Assembly: GCA_015183035.1 (NCBI GenBank)
Contig: JACZZP010000016.1
Span: 1 to 64,000, forward strand
DNA: 64,000 bases
Direction: 5' to 3'
Source: Meloidogyne chitwoodi
Taxonomy: Eukaryota > Nematoda > Chromadorea > Rhabditida > Meloidogynidae
A program made the position numbers and the translations under genes. Positions 12,830 through 27,800 of this stretch are shown here, piece after piece (position 1 is the first letter of the stretch; each line of letters begins with the position of its first letter). The notes below the pieces were generated by a model that did no database searches, had not been told where the DNA came from, and saw only the letters and a list, made by a program, of their open reading frames with translations.

Positions 12830-15800
12830 TCATAATAAAAGAAAAAAATTTGAAGAAATACCAAAGAAATAAAAAGTTAATAAATTTGTTCCCCCCATCT
12901 CCCTTTTTACACCCAGCCAAAACCCAAGCTCTCCAAAGTGGAAGTGGCTTGTCTCTTCTACACCTATTGAAGCTCTAATGCTTGGATGTGACCGTATCTG
13001 GTCTCTTCTGTACCTTTTGAAGCTTAAAGGTTTGGAGTTTAATTTTTTATACACCCAATGAAACTTAAAGGTATAAGTGATTTTCAAAAAATTTTTTCTC
13101 GAAAAATAATCGACAAAATTTTGAGTTTTATATCTCATTCGATTCAGCTCTTTAAGCTCTTTCGAATGATACTAAATTTAGCCAAAAATAATCATACAAC
13201 TTTTTTTTTCAAAACTTTAAAATTTTGCTTCCCCCAAAAAAATTCTATATTTCAAAAATTTTTTTCTCGAAAAATAATCTACGAATTTTTGAATTTTATA
13301 TCTCATTCGATTCAGCTTTTAATGCTCTTTCGAATGATACCAAATTTAGCCAAAAATAATAATACAACTTTTTTTTATAGTATTTTAAAATTTTCCTCCC
13401 CCCAAAAAAATTCTATGTTTCAAAAATTTTTTCTCGAAATCTAATCGTCAGTTTTTAAAATGTCATAGCTCATTCGATTTAGCTTTTCGAGCTCTTTCGA
13501 ATGATACCTAATTCAGTATACTTTAACAGAAGGACTTAGAGTCCCATCAATTTGAAAAATTTATTCTCCCCCAAAAAATTGTAATGTTCATGGACCTGTT
13601 TCTCGAATTCTACTCGTTAGATTTTTAAATAAATAGCTCATTCGATACAGCTTTTCGAGCTCTTTCGAATGATACCAAATTCAGTATATTTTAACATTGG
13701 AATAAAAAAATTTTTCAATTTTAAAAATTTATTCACCCCAAAAAAATTTCTATGTTCATAAACCTGTTTCTCGAAATCTATTCATTAAATTTTTTTAAAC
13801 AATAGCTCATTCGATTCAGCTTTCAAAGCTCTTTCGAATGATACCAAATTCAGTATAAGTTCCCAGAGGGACTTAGAGTCCCATCAATTTAAAAAATTTA
13901 TTTAACCCAATATATTACTATGTTCATGAACCTGGTTCTCGAATTCTACTCGTTAGAATTTTAAATAAATAACTCATTCGATACAGCTTTTCAAGCTCTT
14001 TCGAATGGTATCAATTTCATTATAATTTAACATTGGAATAAAAAAATTTTTTAATTTAAAAAATTTATTCACCCACAATATATTTCAATGTTCATGGACC
14101 TGGTTCTCGAAATCTAATCATTAGATTTTTGAATTTCATAGCTTTTTCGATTCAGCTTTTCGAGCTCTTTCGAATGATATCAAATTTAGTATGTGTTCTC
14201 AGAGGGATTTAGAGTCCCATCAATTTAAAAAATATATTCAACCCCAATATATTTCAATGTTCATGGACCTGGTTCTCGAAATCTAGTCATACGATTTTTG
14301 AATTTCATAGCTCATTCGATTCAGCTTTCAAAGCTCTTTCGAATGATATATGAATCATATAGAAATATTTTGTCGATAATAAGTTAGCCGCGGTTGAACC
14401 TCCCAAATTATTTTTTCGGAACAAGTCTGAAATTTTCGGAACAAGTCTCATAACTTACTGAATTTTCTTCAAAAAATATTCATTCCAGCTTCAATATATT
14501 CAGAATTAAATCCTCTTTCGAATGATATATGACTCATACTCTACTTACCTACAGATTTTTTTTACAAAAATTCAAAATAGTCATTCTCCCCCAAAAAATT
14601 TCTATGTTCAGCAACTTGCAACTTTTGACTGTTCTGTTAAAGGTTGATAATTTTTGCTTAAGAATGAAGAATATAGAATGAGAATCATAATAAAAGAAAA
14701 AAATTTGAAGAAATACCAAAGAAATAAAAAGTTAATAAATTTGTTCCCCCCATCTCCCTTTTTACACCCAGCCAAAACCCAAGCTCTCCAAAGTGGAAGT
14801 GGCTTGTCTCTTCTACACCTATTGAAGCTCTAATGCTTGGATGTGACCGTATCTGGTCTCTTCTGTACCTTTTGAAGCTTAAAGGTTTGGAGTTTAATTT
14901 TTTATACACCCAATGAAACTTAAAGGTAGAAAAGGGTGTTCCTTTACTCCTTCTATTTTCAAAAAAATTTTTCTCAAAAACTAGTCGATGGATTTTTGAA
15001 TTTTATAGCTCATTCGATTCAGCTCTTTACGCTCTTTCAAATGATACTAAATTCAGAAAAATTCCAACGATGGAACTTTTTTTATAAAAGTTCAAAAATA
15101 TTCCTTCCCCCAAATTTTTCTATACTTTCAAAAAAATTTTTCTCAAAAACTAGTCGATGGATTTTTGAATTTTATAGCTCATTCGATTCAGCTCTTTAAT
15201 CTCTTTCAAATGATACTAAATTCAGCAAATTTCCAACGATGGAAATTTTTTTATAAAATTTCAAATATATTCCTTCCCCCAAATTTTTCTTCAAAAAATC
15301 ATATCTCTCAAAGCCTTCTTATTTAGGAGGTCTATCATAGCTCATTCGATTCAGTTTTTCAAGCTCTACAAATGATCCAAATTACAGCGAATATGATTCG
15401 GAGGAAATTTTTTTATCGAAGTTTTAAATATTCCTTCCCCCAAAAAATTCCAATGTTCATGGACTTGGTTCTCAAAAACTAGTCATACGATTTTTGATTT
15501 TCATAGCTCATTCGATACAGCTCTTTAAGCTCTTTCGAATGATACTAAATTCAGTATACTTTCTCAGAGGGAAAAAAAATTTCTTCAATTTAAAAAATTT
15601 TTTCCCCCAAAAAAATTTCTATGTTCATGAACCTGTTTCTCGAGTTCTGTCTGTAAGTTGCTTGATTTCAATAGCTTGTTCGATTCACCTCTTCATCCTC
15701 TTTCGAATGAGATATGACTCATCCATAACTTACTTACAGAATTTTTTTTAAAAAACTCAAAGTATCCATTCTCCCCCCAAAAAATTTCTATGTTCCGGAC

Positions 15801-18800
15801 CCTGTTTCTCAAAAACTAGTCATACGATTTTTGAATTTCATAGCTCATTCGATTCAGCTTTCAAAGCTCTTTCGAATGATATATGAATCATATAGAAATA
15901 TTTTGTCGATAATAAGTTAGCCGCGGTTGAACCTCCCAAATTATTTTTTCGGAACAAGTCTGAAATTTTCGGAACAAGTCTCATAACTTACTGAATTTTC
16001 TTCAAAAAATATTCATTCCAGCTTCAATATATTCAGAATTAAATCCTCTTTCGAATGATATATGACTCATACTCTACTTACCTACAGATTTTTTTTACAA
16101 AAATTCAAAATAGTCATTCTCCCCCAAAAAATTTCTATGTTCAGCAACTTGCAACTTTTGACTGTTCTGTTAAAGGTTGATAATTTTTGCTTAAGAATGA
16201 AGAATATAGAATGAGAATCATAATAAAAGAAAAAAATTTGAAGAAATACCAAAGAAATAAAAAGTTAATAAATTTGTTCCCCCCATCTCCCTTTTTACAC
16301 CCAGCCAAAACCCAAGCTCTCCAAAGTGGAAGTGGCTTGTCTCTTCTACACCTATTGAAGCTCTAATGCTTGGATGTGACCGTATCTGGTCTCTTCTGTA
16401 CCTTTTGAAGCTTAAAGGTTTGGAGTTTAATTTTTTATACACCCAATGAAACTTAAAGGTATAAGTGATTTTCAAAAAATTTTTTCTCGAAAAATAATCG
16501 ACAAAATTTTGAGTTTTATATCTCATTCGATTCAGCTCTTTAAGCTCTTTCGAATGATACTAAATTTAGCCAAAAATAATCATACAACTTTTTTTTTCAA
16601 AACTTTAAAATTTTGCTTCCCCCAAAAAAATTCTATATTTCAAAAATTTTTTTCTCGAAAAATAATCTACGAATTTTTGAATTTTATATCTCATTCGATT
16701 CAGCTTTTAATGCTCTTTCGAATGATACCAAATTTAGCCAAAAATAATAATACAACTTTTTTTTATAGTATTTTAAAATTTTCCTCCCCCCAAAAAAATT
16801 CTATGTTTCAAAAATTTTTTCTCGAAATCTAATCGTCAGTTTTTAAAATGTCATAGCTCATTCGATTTAGCTTTTCGAGCTCTTTCGAATGATACCTAAT
16901 TCAGTATACTTTAACAGAAGGACTTAGAGTCCCATCAATTTGAAAAATTTATTCTCCCCCAAAAAATTGTAATGTTCATGGACCTGTTTCTCGAATTCTA
17001 CTCGTTAGATTTTTAAATAAATAGCTCATTCGATACAGCTTTTCGAGCTCTTTCGAATGATACCAAATTCAGTATATTTTAACATTGGAATAAAAAAATT
17101 TTTCAATTTTAAAAATTTATTCACCCCAAAAAAATTTCTATGTTCATAAACCTGTTTCTCGAAATCTATTCATTAAATTTTTTTAAACAATAGCTCATTC
17201 GATTCAGCTTTCAAAGCTCTTTCGAATGATACCAAATTCAGTATAAGTTCCCAGAGGGACTTAGAGTCCCATCAATTTAAAAAATTTATTTAACCCAATA
17301 TATTACTATGTTCATGAACCTGGTTCTCGAATTCTACTCGTTAGAATTTTAAATAAATAACTCATTCGATACAGCTTTTCAAGCTCTTTCGAATGGTATC
17401 AATTTCATTATAATTTAACATTGGAATAAAAAAATTTTTTAATTTAAAAAATTTATTCACCCACAATATATTTCAATGTTCATGGACCTGGTTCTCGAAA
17501 TCTAATCATTAGATTTTTGAATTTCATAGCTTTTTCGATTCAGCTTTTCGAGCTCTTTCGAATGATATCAAATTTAGTATGTGTTCTCAGAGGGATTTAG
17601 AGTCCCATCAATTTAAAAAATATATTCAACCCCAATATATTTCAATGTTCATGGACCTGGTTCTCGAAATCTAGTCATACGATTTTTGAATTTCATAGCT
17701 CATTCGATTCAGCTTTCAAAGCTCTTTCGAATGATATATGAATCATATAGAAATATTTTGTCGATAATAAGTTAGCCGCGGTTGAACCTCCCAAATTATT
17801 TTTTCGGAACAAGTCTGAAATTTTCGGAACAAGTCTCATAACTTACTGAATTTTCTTCAAAAAATATTCATTCCAGCTTCAATATATTCAGAATTAAATC
17901 CTCTTTCGAATGATATATGACTCATACTCTACTTACCTACAGATTTTTTTTACAAAAATTCAAAATAGTCATTCTCCCCCAAAAAATTTCTATGTTCAGC
18001 AACTTGCAACTTTTGACTGTTCTGTTAAAGGTTGATAATTTTTGCTTAAGAATGAAGAATATAGAATGAGAATCATAATAAAAGAAAAAAATTTGAAGAA
18101 ATACCAAAGAAATAAAAAGTTAATAAATTTGTTCCCCCCATCTCCCTTTTTACACCCAGCCAAAACCCAAGCTCTCCAAAGTGGAAGTGGCTTGTCTCTT
18201 CTACACCTATTGAAGCTCTAATGCTTGGATGTGACCGTATCTGGTCTCTTCTGTACCTTTTGAAGCTTAAAGGTTTGGAGTTTAATTTTTTATACACCCA
18301 ATGAAACTTAAAGGTAGAAAAGGGTGTTCCTTTACTCCTTCTATTTTCAAAAAAAATTTTCTCAAAAACTAGTCGATGGATTTTTGAATTTTATAGCTCA
18401 TTCGATTCAGCTCTTTACGCTCTTTCAAATGATACTAAATTCAGAAAAATTCCAACGATGGAACTTTTTTTATAAAAGTTCAAAAATATTCCTTCCCCCA
18501 AATTTTTCTATACTTTCAAAAAAATTTTTCTCAAAAACTAGTCGATGGATTTTTGAATTTTATAGCTCATTCGATTCAGCTCTTTAATCTCTTTCAAATG
18601 ATACTAAATTCAGCAAATTTCCAACGATGGAAATTTTTTTATAAAATTTCAAATATATTCCTTCCCCCAAATTTTTCTTCAAAAAATCATATCTCTCAAA
18701 GCCTTCTTATTTAGGAGGTCTATCATAGCTCATTCGATTCAGTTTTTCAAGCTCTACAAATGATCCAAATTACAGCGAATATGATTCGGAGGAAATTTTT

Positions 18801-21800
18801 TTATCGAAGTTTTAAATATTCCTTCCCCCAAAAAATTCCAATGTTCATGGACTTGGTTCTCAAAAACTAGTCATACGATTTTTGATTTTCATAGCTCATT
18901 CGATACAGCTCTTTAAGCTCTTTCGAATGATACTAAATTCAGTATACTTTCTCAGAGGGAAAAAAAATTTCTTCAATTTAAAAAATTTTTTCCCCCAAAA
19001 AAATTTCTATGTTCATGAACCTGTTTCTCGAGTTCTGTCTGTAAGTTGCTTGATTTCAATAGCTTGTTCGATTCACCTCTTCATCCTCTTTCGAATGAGA
19101 TATGACTCATCCATAACTTACTTACAGAATTTTTTTTAAAAAACTCAAAGTATCCATTCTCCCCCCAAAAAATTTCTATGTTCCGGACCCTGTTTCTCAA
19201 AAACTAGTCATACGATTTTTGAATTTCATAGCTCATTCGATTCAGCTTTCAAAGCTCTTTCGAATGATATATGAATCATATAGAAATATTTTGTCGATAA
19301 TAAGTTAGCCGCGGTTGAACCTCCCAAATTATTTTTTCGGAACAAGTCTGAAATTTTCGGAACAAGTCTCATAACTTACTGAATTTTCTTCAAAAAATAT
19401 TCATTCCAGCTTCAATATATTCAGAATTAAATCCTCTTTCGAATGATATATGACTCATACTCTACTTACCTACAGATTTTTTTTACAAAAATTCAAAATA
19501 GTCATTCTCCCCCAAAAAATTTCTATGTTCAGCAACTTGCAACTTTTGACTGTTCTGTTAAAGGTTGATAATTTTTGCTTAAGAATGAAGAATATAGAAT
19601 GAGAATCATAATAAAAGAAAAAAATTTGAAGAAATACCAAAGAAATAAAAAGTTAATAAATTTGTTCCCCCCATCTCCCTTTTTACACCCAGCCAAAACC
19701 CAAGCTCTCCAAAGTGGAAGTGGCTTGTCTCTTCTACACCTATTGAAGCTCTAATGCTTGGATGTGACCGTATCTGGTCTCTTCTGTACCTTTTGAAGCT
19801 TAAAGGTTTGGAGTTTAATTTTTTATACACCCAATGAAACTTAAAGGTATAAGTGATTTTCAAAAAATTTTTTCTCGAAAAATAATCGACAAAATTTTGA
19901 GTTTTATATCTCATTCGATTCAGCTCTTTAAGCTCTTTCGAATGATACTAAATTTAGCCAAAAATAATCATACAACTTTTTTTTTCAAAACTTTAAAATT
20001 TTGCTTCCCCCAAAAAAATTCTATATTTCAAAAATTTTTTTCTCGAAAAATAATCTACGAATTTTTGAATTTTATATCTCATTCGATTCAGCTTTTAATG
20101 CTCTTTCGAATGATACCAAATTTAGCCAAAAATAATAATACAACTTTTTTTTATAGTATTTTAAAATTTTCCTCCCCCCAAAAAAATTCTATGTTTCAAA
20201 AATTTTTTCTCGAAATCTAATCGTCAGTTTTTAAAATGTCATAGCTCATTCGATTTAGCTTTTCGAGCTCTTTCGAATGATACCTAATTCAGTATACTTT
20301 AACAGAAGGACTTAGAGTCCCATCAATTTGAAAAATTTATTCTCCCCCAAAAAATTGTAATGTTCATGGACCTGTTTCTCGAATTCTACTCGTTAGATTT
20401 TTAAATAAATAGCTCATTCGATACAGCTTTTCGAGCTCTTTCGAATGATACCAAATTCAGTATATTTTAACATTGGAATAAAAAAATTTTTCAATTTTAA
20501 AAATTTATTCACCCCAAAAAAATTTCTATGTTCATAAACCTGTTTCTCGAAATCTATTCATTAAATTTTTTTAAACAATAGCTCATTCGATTCAGCTTTC
20601 AAAGCTCTTTCGAATGATACCAAATTCAGTATAAGTTCCCAGAGGGACTTAGAGTCCCATCAATTTAAAAAATTTATTTAACCCAATATATTACTATGTT
20701 CATGAACCTGGTTCTCGAATTCTACTCGTTAGAATTTTAAATAAATAACTCATTCGATACAGCTTTTCAAGCTCTTTCGAATGGTATCAATTTCATTATA
20801 ATTTAACATTGGAATAAAAAAATTTTTTAATTTAAAAAATTTATTCACCCACAATATATTTCAATGTTCATGGACCTGGTTCTCGAAATCTAATCATTAG
20901 ATTTTTGAATTTCATAGCTTTTTCGATTCAGCTTTTCGAGCTCTTTCGAATGATATCAAATTTAGTATGTGTTCTCAGAGGGATTTAGAGTCCCATCAAT
21001 TTAAAAAATATATTCAACCCCAATATATTTCAATGTTCATGGACCTGGTTCTCGAAATCTAGTCATACGATTTTTGAATTTCATAGCTCATTCGATTCAG
21101 CTTTCAAAGCTCTTTCGAATGATATATGAATCATATAGAAATATTTTGTCGATAATAAGTTAGCCGCGGTTGAACCTCCCAAATTATTTTTTCGGAACAA
21201 GTCTGAAATTTTCGGAACAAGTCTCATAACTTACTGAATTTTCTTCAAAAAATATTCATTCCAGCTTCAATATATTCAGAATTAAATCCTCTTTCGAATG
21301 ATATATGACTCATACTCTACTTACCTACAGATTTTTTTTACAAAAATTCAAAATAGTCATTCTCCCCCAAAAAATTTCTATGTTCAGCAACTTGCAACTT
21401 TTGACTGTTCTGTTAAAGGTTGATAATTTTTGCTTAAGAATGAAGAATATAGAATGAGAATCATAATAAAAGAAAAAAATTTGAAGAAATACCAAAGAAA
21501 TAAAAAGTTAATAAATTTGTTCCCCCCATCTCCCTTTTTACACCCAGCCAAAACCCAAGCTCTCCAAAGTGGAAGTGGCTTGTCTCTTCTACACCTATTG
21601 AAGCTCTAATGCTTGGATGTGACCGTATCTGGTCTCTTCTGTACCTTTTGAAGCTTAAAGGTTTGGAGTTTAATTTTTTATACACCCAATGAAACTTAAA
21701 GGTAGAAAAGGGTGTTCCTTTACTCCTTCTATTTTCAAAAAAAATTTTCTCAAAAACTAGTCGATGGATTTTTGAATTTTATAGCTCATTCGATTCAGCT

Positions 21801-24800
21801 CTTTACGCTCTTTCAAATGATACTAAATTCAGAAAAATTCCAACGATGGAACTTTTTTTATAAAAGTTCAAAAATATTCCTTCCCCCAAATTTTTCTATA
21901 CTTTCAAAAAAATTTTTCTCAAAAACTAGTCGATGGATTTTTGAATTTTATAGCTCATTCGATTCAGCTCTTTAATCTCTTTCAAATGATACTAAATTCA
22001 GCAAATTTCCAACGATGGAAATTTTTTTATAAAATTTCAAATATATTCCTTCCCCCAAATTTTTCTTCAAAAAATCATATCTCTCAAAGCCTTCTTATTT
22101 AGGAGGTCTATCATAGCTCATTCGATTCAGTTTTTCAAGCTCTACAAATGATCCAAATTACAGCGAATATGATTCGGAGGAAATTTTTTTATCGAAGTTT
22201 TAAATATTCCTTCCCCCAAAAAATTCCAATGTTCATGGACTTGGTTCTCAAAAACTAGTCATACGATTTTTGATTTTCATAGCTCATTCGATACAGCTCT
22301 TTAAGCTCTTTCGAATGATACTAAATTCAGTATACTTTCTCAGAGGGAAAAAAAATTTCTTCAATTTAAAAAATTTTTTCCCCCAAAAAAATTTCTATGT
22401 TCATGAACCTGTTTCTCGAGTTCTGTCTGTAAGTTGCTTGATTTCAATAGCTTGTTCGATTCACCTCTTCATCCTCTTTCGAATGAGATATGACTCATCC
22501 ATAACTTACTTACAGAATTTTTTTTAAAAAACTCAAAGTATCCATTCTCCCCCCAAAAAATTTCTATGTTCCGGACCCTGTTTCTCAAAAACTAGTCATA
22601 CGATTTTTGAATTTCATAGCTCATTCGATTCAGCTTTCAAAGCTCTTTCGAATGATATATGAATCATATAGAAATATTTTGTCGATAATAAGTTAGCCGC
22701 GGTTGAACCTCCCAAATTATTTTTTCGGAACAAGTCTGAAATTTTCGGAACAAGTCTCATAACTTACTGAATTTTCTTCAAAAAATATTCATTCCAGCTT
22801 CAATATATTCAGAATTAAATCCTCTTTCGAATGATATATGACTCATACTCTACTTACCTACAGATTTTTTTTACAAAAATTCAAAATAGTCATTCTCCCC
22901 CAAAAAATTTCTATGTTCAGCAACTTGCAACTTTTGACTGTTCTGTTAAAGGTTGATAATTTTTGCTTAAGAATGAAGAATATAGAATGAGAATCATAAT
23001 AAAAGAAAAAAATTTGAAGAAATACCAAAGAAATAAAAAGTTAATAAATTTGTTCCCCCCATCTCCCTTTTTACACCCAGCCAAAACCCAAGCTCTCCAA
23101 AGTGGAAGTGGCTTGTCTCTTCTACACCTATTGAAGCTCTAATGCTTGGATGTGACCGTATCTGGTCTCTTCTGTACCTTTTGAAGCTTAAAGGTTTGGA
23201 GTTTAATTTTTTATACACCCAATGAAACTTAAAGGTATAAGTGATTTTCAAAAAATTTTTTCTCGAAAAATAATCGACAAAATTTTGAGTTTTATATCTC
23301 ATTCGATTCAGCTCTTTAAGCTCTTTCGAATGATACTAAATTTAGCCAAAAATAATCATACAACTTTTTTTTTCAAAACTTTAAAATTTTGCTTCCCCCA
23401 AAAAAATTCTATATTTCAAAAATTTTTTTCTCGAAAAATAATCTACGAATTTTTGAATTTTATATCTCATTCGATTCAGCTTTTAATGCTCTTTCGAATG
23501 ATACCAAATTTAGCCAAAAATAATAATACAACTTTTTTTTATAGTATTTTAAAATTTTCCTCCCCCCAAAAAAATTCTATGTTTCAAAAATTTTTTCTCG
23601 AAATCTAATCGTCAGTTTTTAAAATGTCATAGCTCATTCGATTTAGCTTTTCGAGCTCTTTCGAATGATACCTAATTCAGTATACTTTAACAGAAGGACT
23701 TAGAGTCCCATCAATTTGAAAAATTTATTCTCCCCCAAAAAATTGTAATGTTCATGGACCTGTTTCTCGAATTCTACTCGTTAGATTTTTAAATAAATAG
23801 CTCATTCGATACAGCTTTTCGAGCTCTTTCGAATGATACCAAATTCAGTATATTTTAACATTGGAATAAAAAAATTTTTCAATTTTAAAAATTTATTCAC
23901 CCCAAAAAAATTTCTATGTTCATAAACCTGTTTCTCGAAATCTATTCATTAAATTTTTTTAAACAATAGCTCATTCGATTCAGCTTTCAAAGCTCTTTCG
24001 AATGATACCAAATTCAGTATAAGTTCCCAGAGGGACTTAGAGTCCCATCAATTTAAAAAATTTATTTAACCCAATATATTACTATGTTCATGAACCTGGT
24101 TCTCGAATTCTACTCGTTAGAATTTTAAATAAATAACTCATTCGATACAGCTTTTCAAGCTCTTTCGAATGGTATCAATTTCATTATAATTTAACATTGG
24201 AATAAAAAAATTTTTTAATTTAAAAAATTTATTCACCCACAATATATTTCAATGTTCATGGACCTGGTTCTCGAAATCTAATCATTAGATTTTTGAATTT
24301 CATAGCTTTTTCGATTCAGCTTTTCGAGCTCTTTCGAATGATATCAAATTTAGTATGTGTTCTCAGAGGGATTTAGAGTCCCATCAATTTAAAAAATATA
24401 TTCAACCCCAATATATTTCAATGTTCATGGACCTGGTTCTCGAAATCTAGTCATACGATTTTTGAATTTCATAGCTCATTCGATTCAGCTTTCAAAGCTC
24501 TTTCGAATGATATATGAATCATATAGAAATATTTTGTCGATAATAAGTTAGCCGCGGTTGAACCTCCCAAATTATTTTTTCGGAACAAGTCTGAAATTTT
24601 CGGAACAAGTCTCATAACTTACTGAATTTTCTTCAAAAAATATTCATTCCAGCTTCAATATATTCAGAATTAAATCCTCTTTCGAATGATATATGACTCA
24701 TACTCTACTTACCTACAGATTTTTTTTACAAAAATTCAAAATAGTCATTCTCCCCCAAAAAATTTCTATGTTCAGCAACTTGCAACTTTTGACTGTTCTG

Positions 24801-27800
24801 TTAAAGGTTGATAATTTTTGCTTAAGAATGAAGAATATAGAATGAGAATCATAATAAAAGAAAAAAATTTGAAGAAATACCAAAGAAATAAAAAGTTAAT
24901 AAATTTGTTCCCCCCATCTCCCTTTTTACACCCAGCCAAAACCCAAGCTCTCCAAAGTGGAAGTGGCTTGTCTCTTCTACACCTATTGAAGCTCTAATGC
25001 TTGGATGTGACCGTATCTGGTCTCTTCTGTACCTTTTGAAGCTTAAAGGTTTGGAGTTTAATTTTTTATACACCCAATGAAACTTAAAGGTAGAAAAGGG
25101 TGTTCCTTTACTCCTTCTATTTTCAAAAAAAATTTTCTCAAAAACTAGTCGATGGATTTTTGAATTTTATAGCTCATTCGATTCAGCTCTTTACGCTCTT
25201 TCAAATGATACTAAATTCAGAAAAATTCCAACGATGGAACTTTTTTTATAAAAGTTCAAAAATATTCCTTCCCCCAAATTTTTCTATACTTTCAAAAAAA
25301 TTTTTCTCAAAAACTAGTCGATGGATTTTTGAATTTTATAGCTCATTCGATTCAGCTCTTTAATCTCTTTCAAATGATACTAAATTCAGCAAATTTCCAA
25401 CGATGGAAATTTTTTTATAAAATTTCAAATATATTCCTTCCCCCAAATTTTTCTTCAAAAAATCATATCTCTCAAAGCCTTCTTATTTAGGAGGTCTATC
25501 ATAGCTCATTCGATTCAGTTTTTCAAGCTCTACAAATGATCCAAATTACAGCGAATATGATTCGGAGGAAATTTTTTTATCGAAGTTTTAAATATTCCTT
25601 CCCCCAAAAAATTCCAATGTTCATGGACTTGGTTCTCAAAAACTAGTCATACGATTTTTGATTTTCATAGCTCATTCGATACAGCTCTTTAAGCTCTTTC
25701 GAATGATACTAAATTCAGTATACTTTCTCAGAGGGAAAAAAAATTTCTTCAATTTAAAAAATTTTTTCCCCCAAAAAAATTTCTATGTTCATGAACCTGT
25801 TTCTCGAGTTCTGTCTGTAAGTTGCTTGATTTCAATAGCTTGTTCGATTCACCTCTTCATCCTCTTTCGAATGAGATATGACTCATCCATAACTTACTTA
25901 CAGAATTTTTTTTAAAAAACTCAAAGTATCCATTCTCCCCCCAAAAAATTTCTATGTTCCGGACCCTGTTTCTCAAAAACTAGTCATACGATTTTTGAAT
26001 TTCATAGCTCATTCGATTCAGCTTTCAAAGCTCTTTCGAATGATATATGAATCATATAGAAATATTTTGTCGATAATAAGTTAGCCGCGGTTGAACCTCC
26101 CAAATTATTTTTTCGGAACAAGTCTGAAATTTTCGGAACAAGTCTCATAACTTACTGAATTTTCTTCAAAAAATATTCATTCCAGCTTCAATATATTCAG
26201 AATTAAATCCTCTTTCGAATGATATATGACTCATACTCTACTTACCTACAGATTTTTTTTACAAAAATTCAAAATAGTCATTCTCCCCCAAAAAATTTCT
26301 ATGTTCAGCAACTTGCAACTTTTGACTGTTCTGTTAAAGGTTGATAATTTTTGCTTAAGAATGAAGAATATAGAATGAGAATCATAATAAAAGAAAAAAA
26401 TTTGAAGAAATACCAAAGAAATAAAAAGTTAATAAATTTGTTCCCCCCATCTCCCTTTTTACACCCAGCCAAAACCCAAGCTCTCCAAAGTGGAAGTGGC
26501 TTGTCTCTTCTACACCTATTGAAGCTCTAATGCTTGGATGTGACCGTATCTGGTCTCTTCTGTACCTTTTGAAGCTTAAAGGTTTGGAGTTTAATTTTTT
26601 ATACACCCAATGAAACTTAAAGGTATAAGTGATTTTCAAAAAATTTTTTCTCGAAAAATAATCGACAAAATTTTGAGTTTTATATCTCATTCGATTCAGC
26701 TCTTTAAGCTCTTTCGAATGATACTAAATTTAGCCAAAAATAATCATACAACTTTTTTTTTCAAAACTTTAAAATTTTGCTTCCCCCAAAAAAATTCTAT
26801 ATTTCAAAAATTTTTTTCTCGAAAAATAATCTACGAATTTTTGAATTTTATATCTCATTCGATTCAGCTTTTAATGCTCTTTCGAATGATACCAAATTTA
26901 GCCAAAAATAATAATACAACTTTTTTTTATAGTATTTTAAAATTTTCCTCCCCCCAAAAAAATTCTATGTTTCAAAAATTTTTTCTCGAAATCTAATCGT
27001 CAGTTTTTAAAATGTCATAGCTCATTCGATTTAGCTTTTCGAGCTCTTTCGAATGATACCTAATTCAGTATACTTTAACAGAAGGACTTAGAGTCCCATC
27101 AATTTGAAAAATTTATTCTCCCCCAAAAAATTGTAATGTTCATGGACCTGTTTCTCGAATTCTACTCGTTAGATTTTTAAATAAATAGCTCATTCGATAC
27201 AGCTTTTCGAGCTCTTTCGAATGATACCAAATTCAGTATATTTTAACATTGGAATAAAAAAATTTTTCAATTTTAAAAATTTATTCACCCCAAAAAAATT
27301 TCTATGTTCATAAACCTGTTTCTCGAAATCTATTCATTAAATTTTTTTAAACAATAGCTCATTCGATTCAGCTTTCAAAGCTCTTTCGAATGATACCAAA
27401 TTCAGTATAAGTTCCCAGAGGGACTTAGAGTCCCATCAATTTAAAAAATTTATTTAACCCAATATATTACTATGTTCATGAACCTGGTTCTCGAATTCTA
27501 CTCGTTAGAATTTTAAATAAATAACTCATTCGATACAGCTTTTCAAGCTCTTTCGAATGGTATCAATTTCATTATAATTTAACATTGGAATAAAAAAATT
27601 TTTTAATTTAAAAAATTTATTCACCCACAATATATTTCAATGTTCATGGACCTGGTTCTCGAAATCTAATCATTAGATTTTTGAATTTCATAGCTTTTTC
27701 GATTCAGCTTTTCGAGCTCTTTCGAATGATATCAAATTTAGTATGTGTTCTCAGAGGGATTTAGAGTCCCATCAATTTAAAAAATATATTCAACCCCAAT

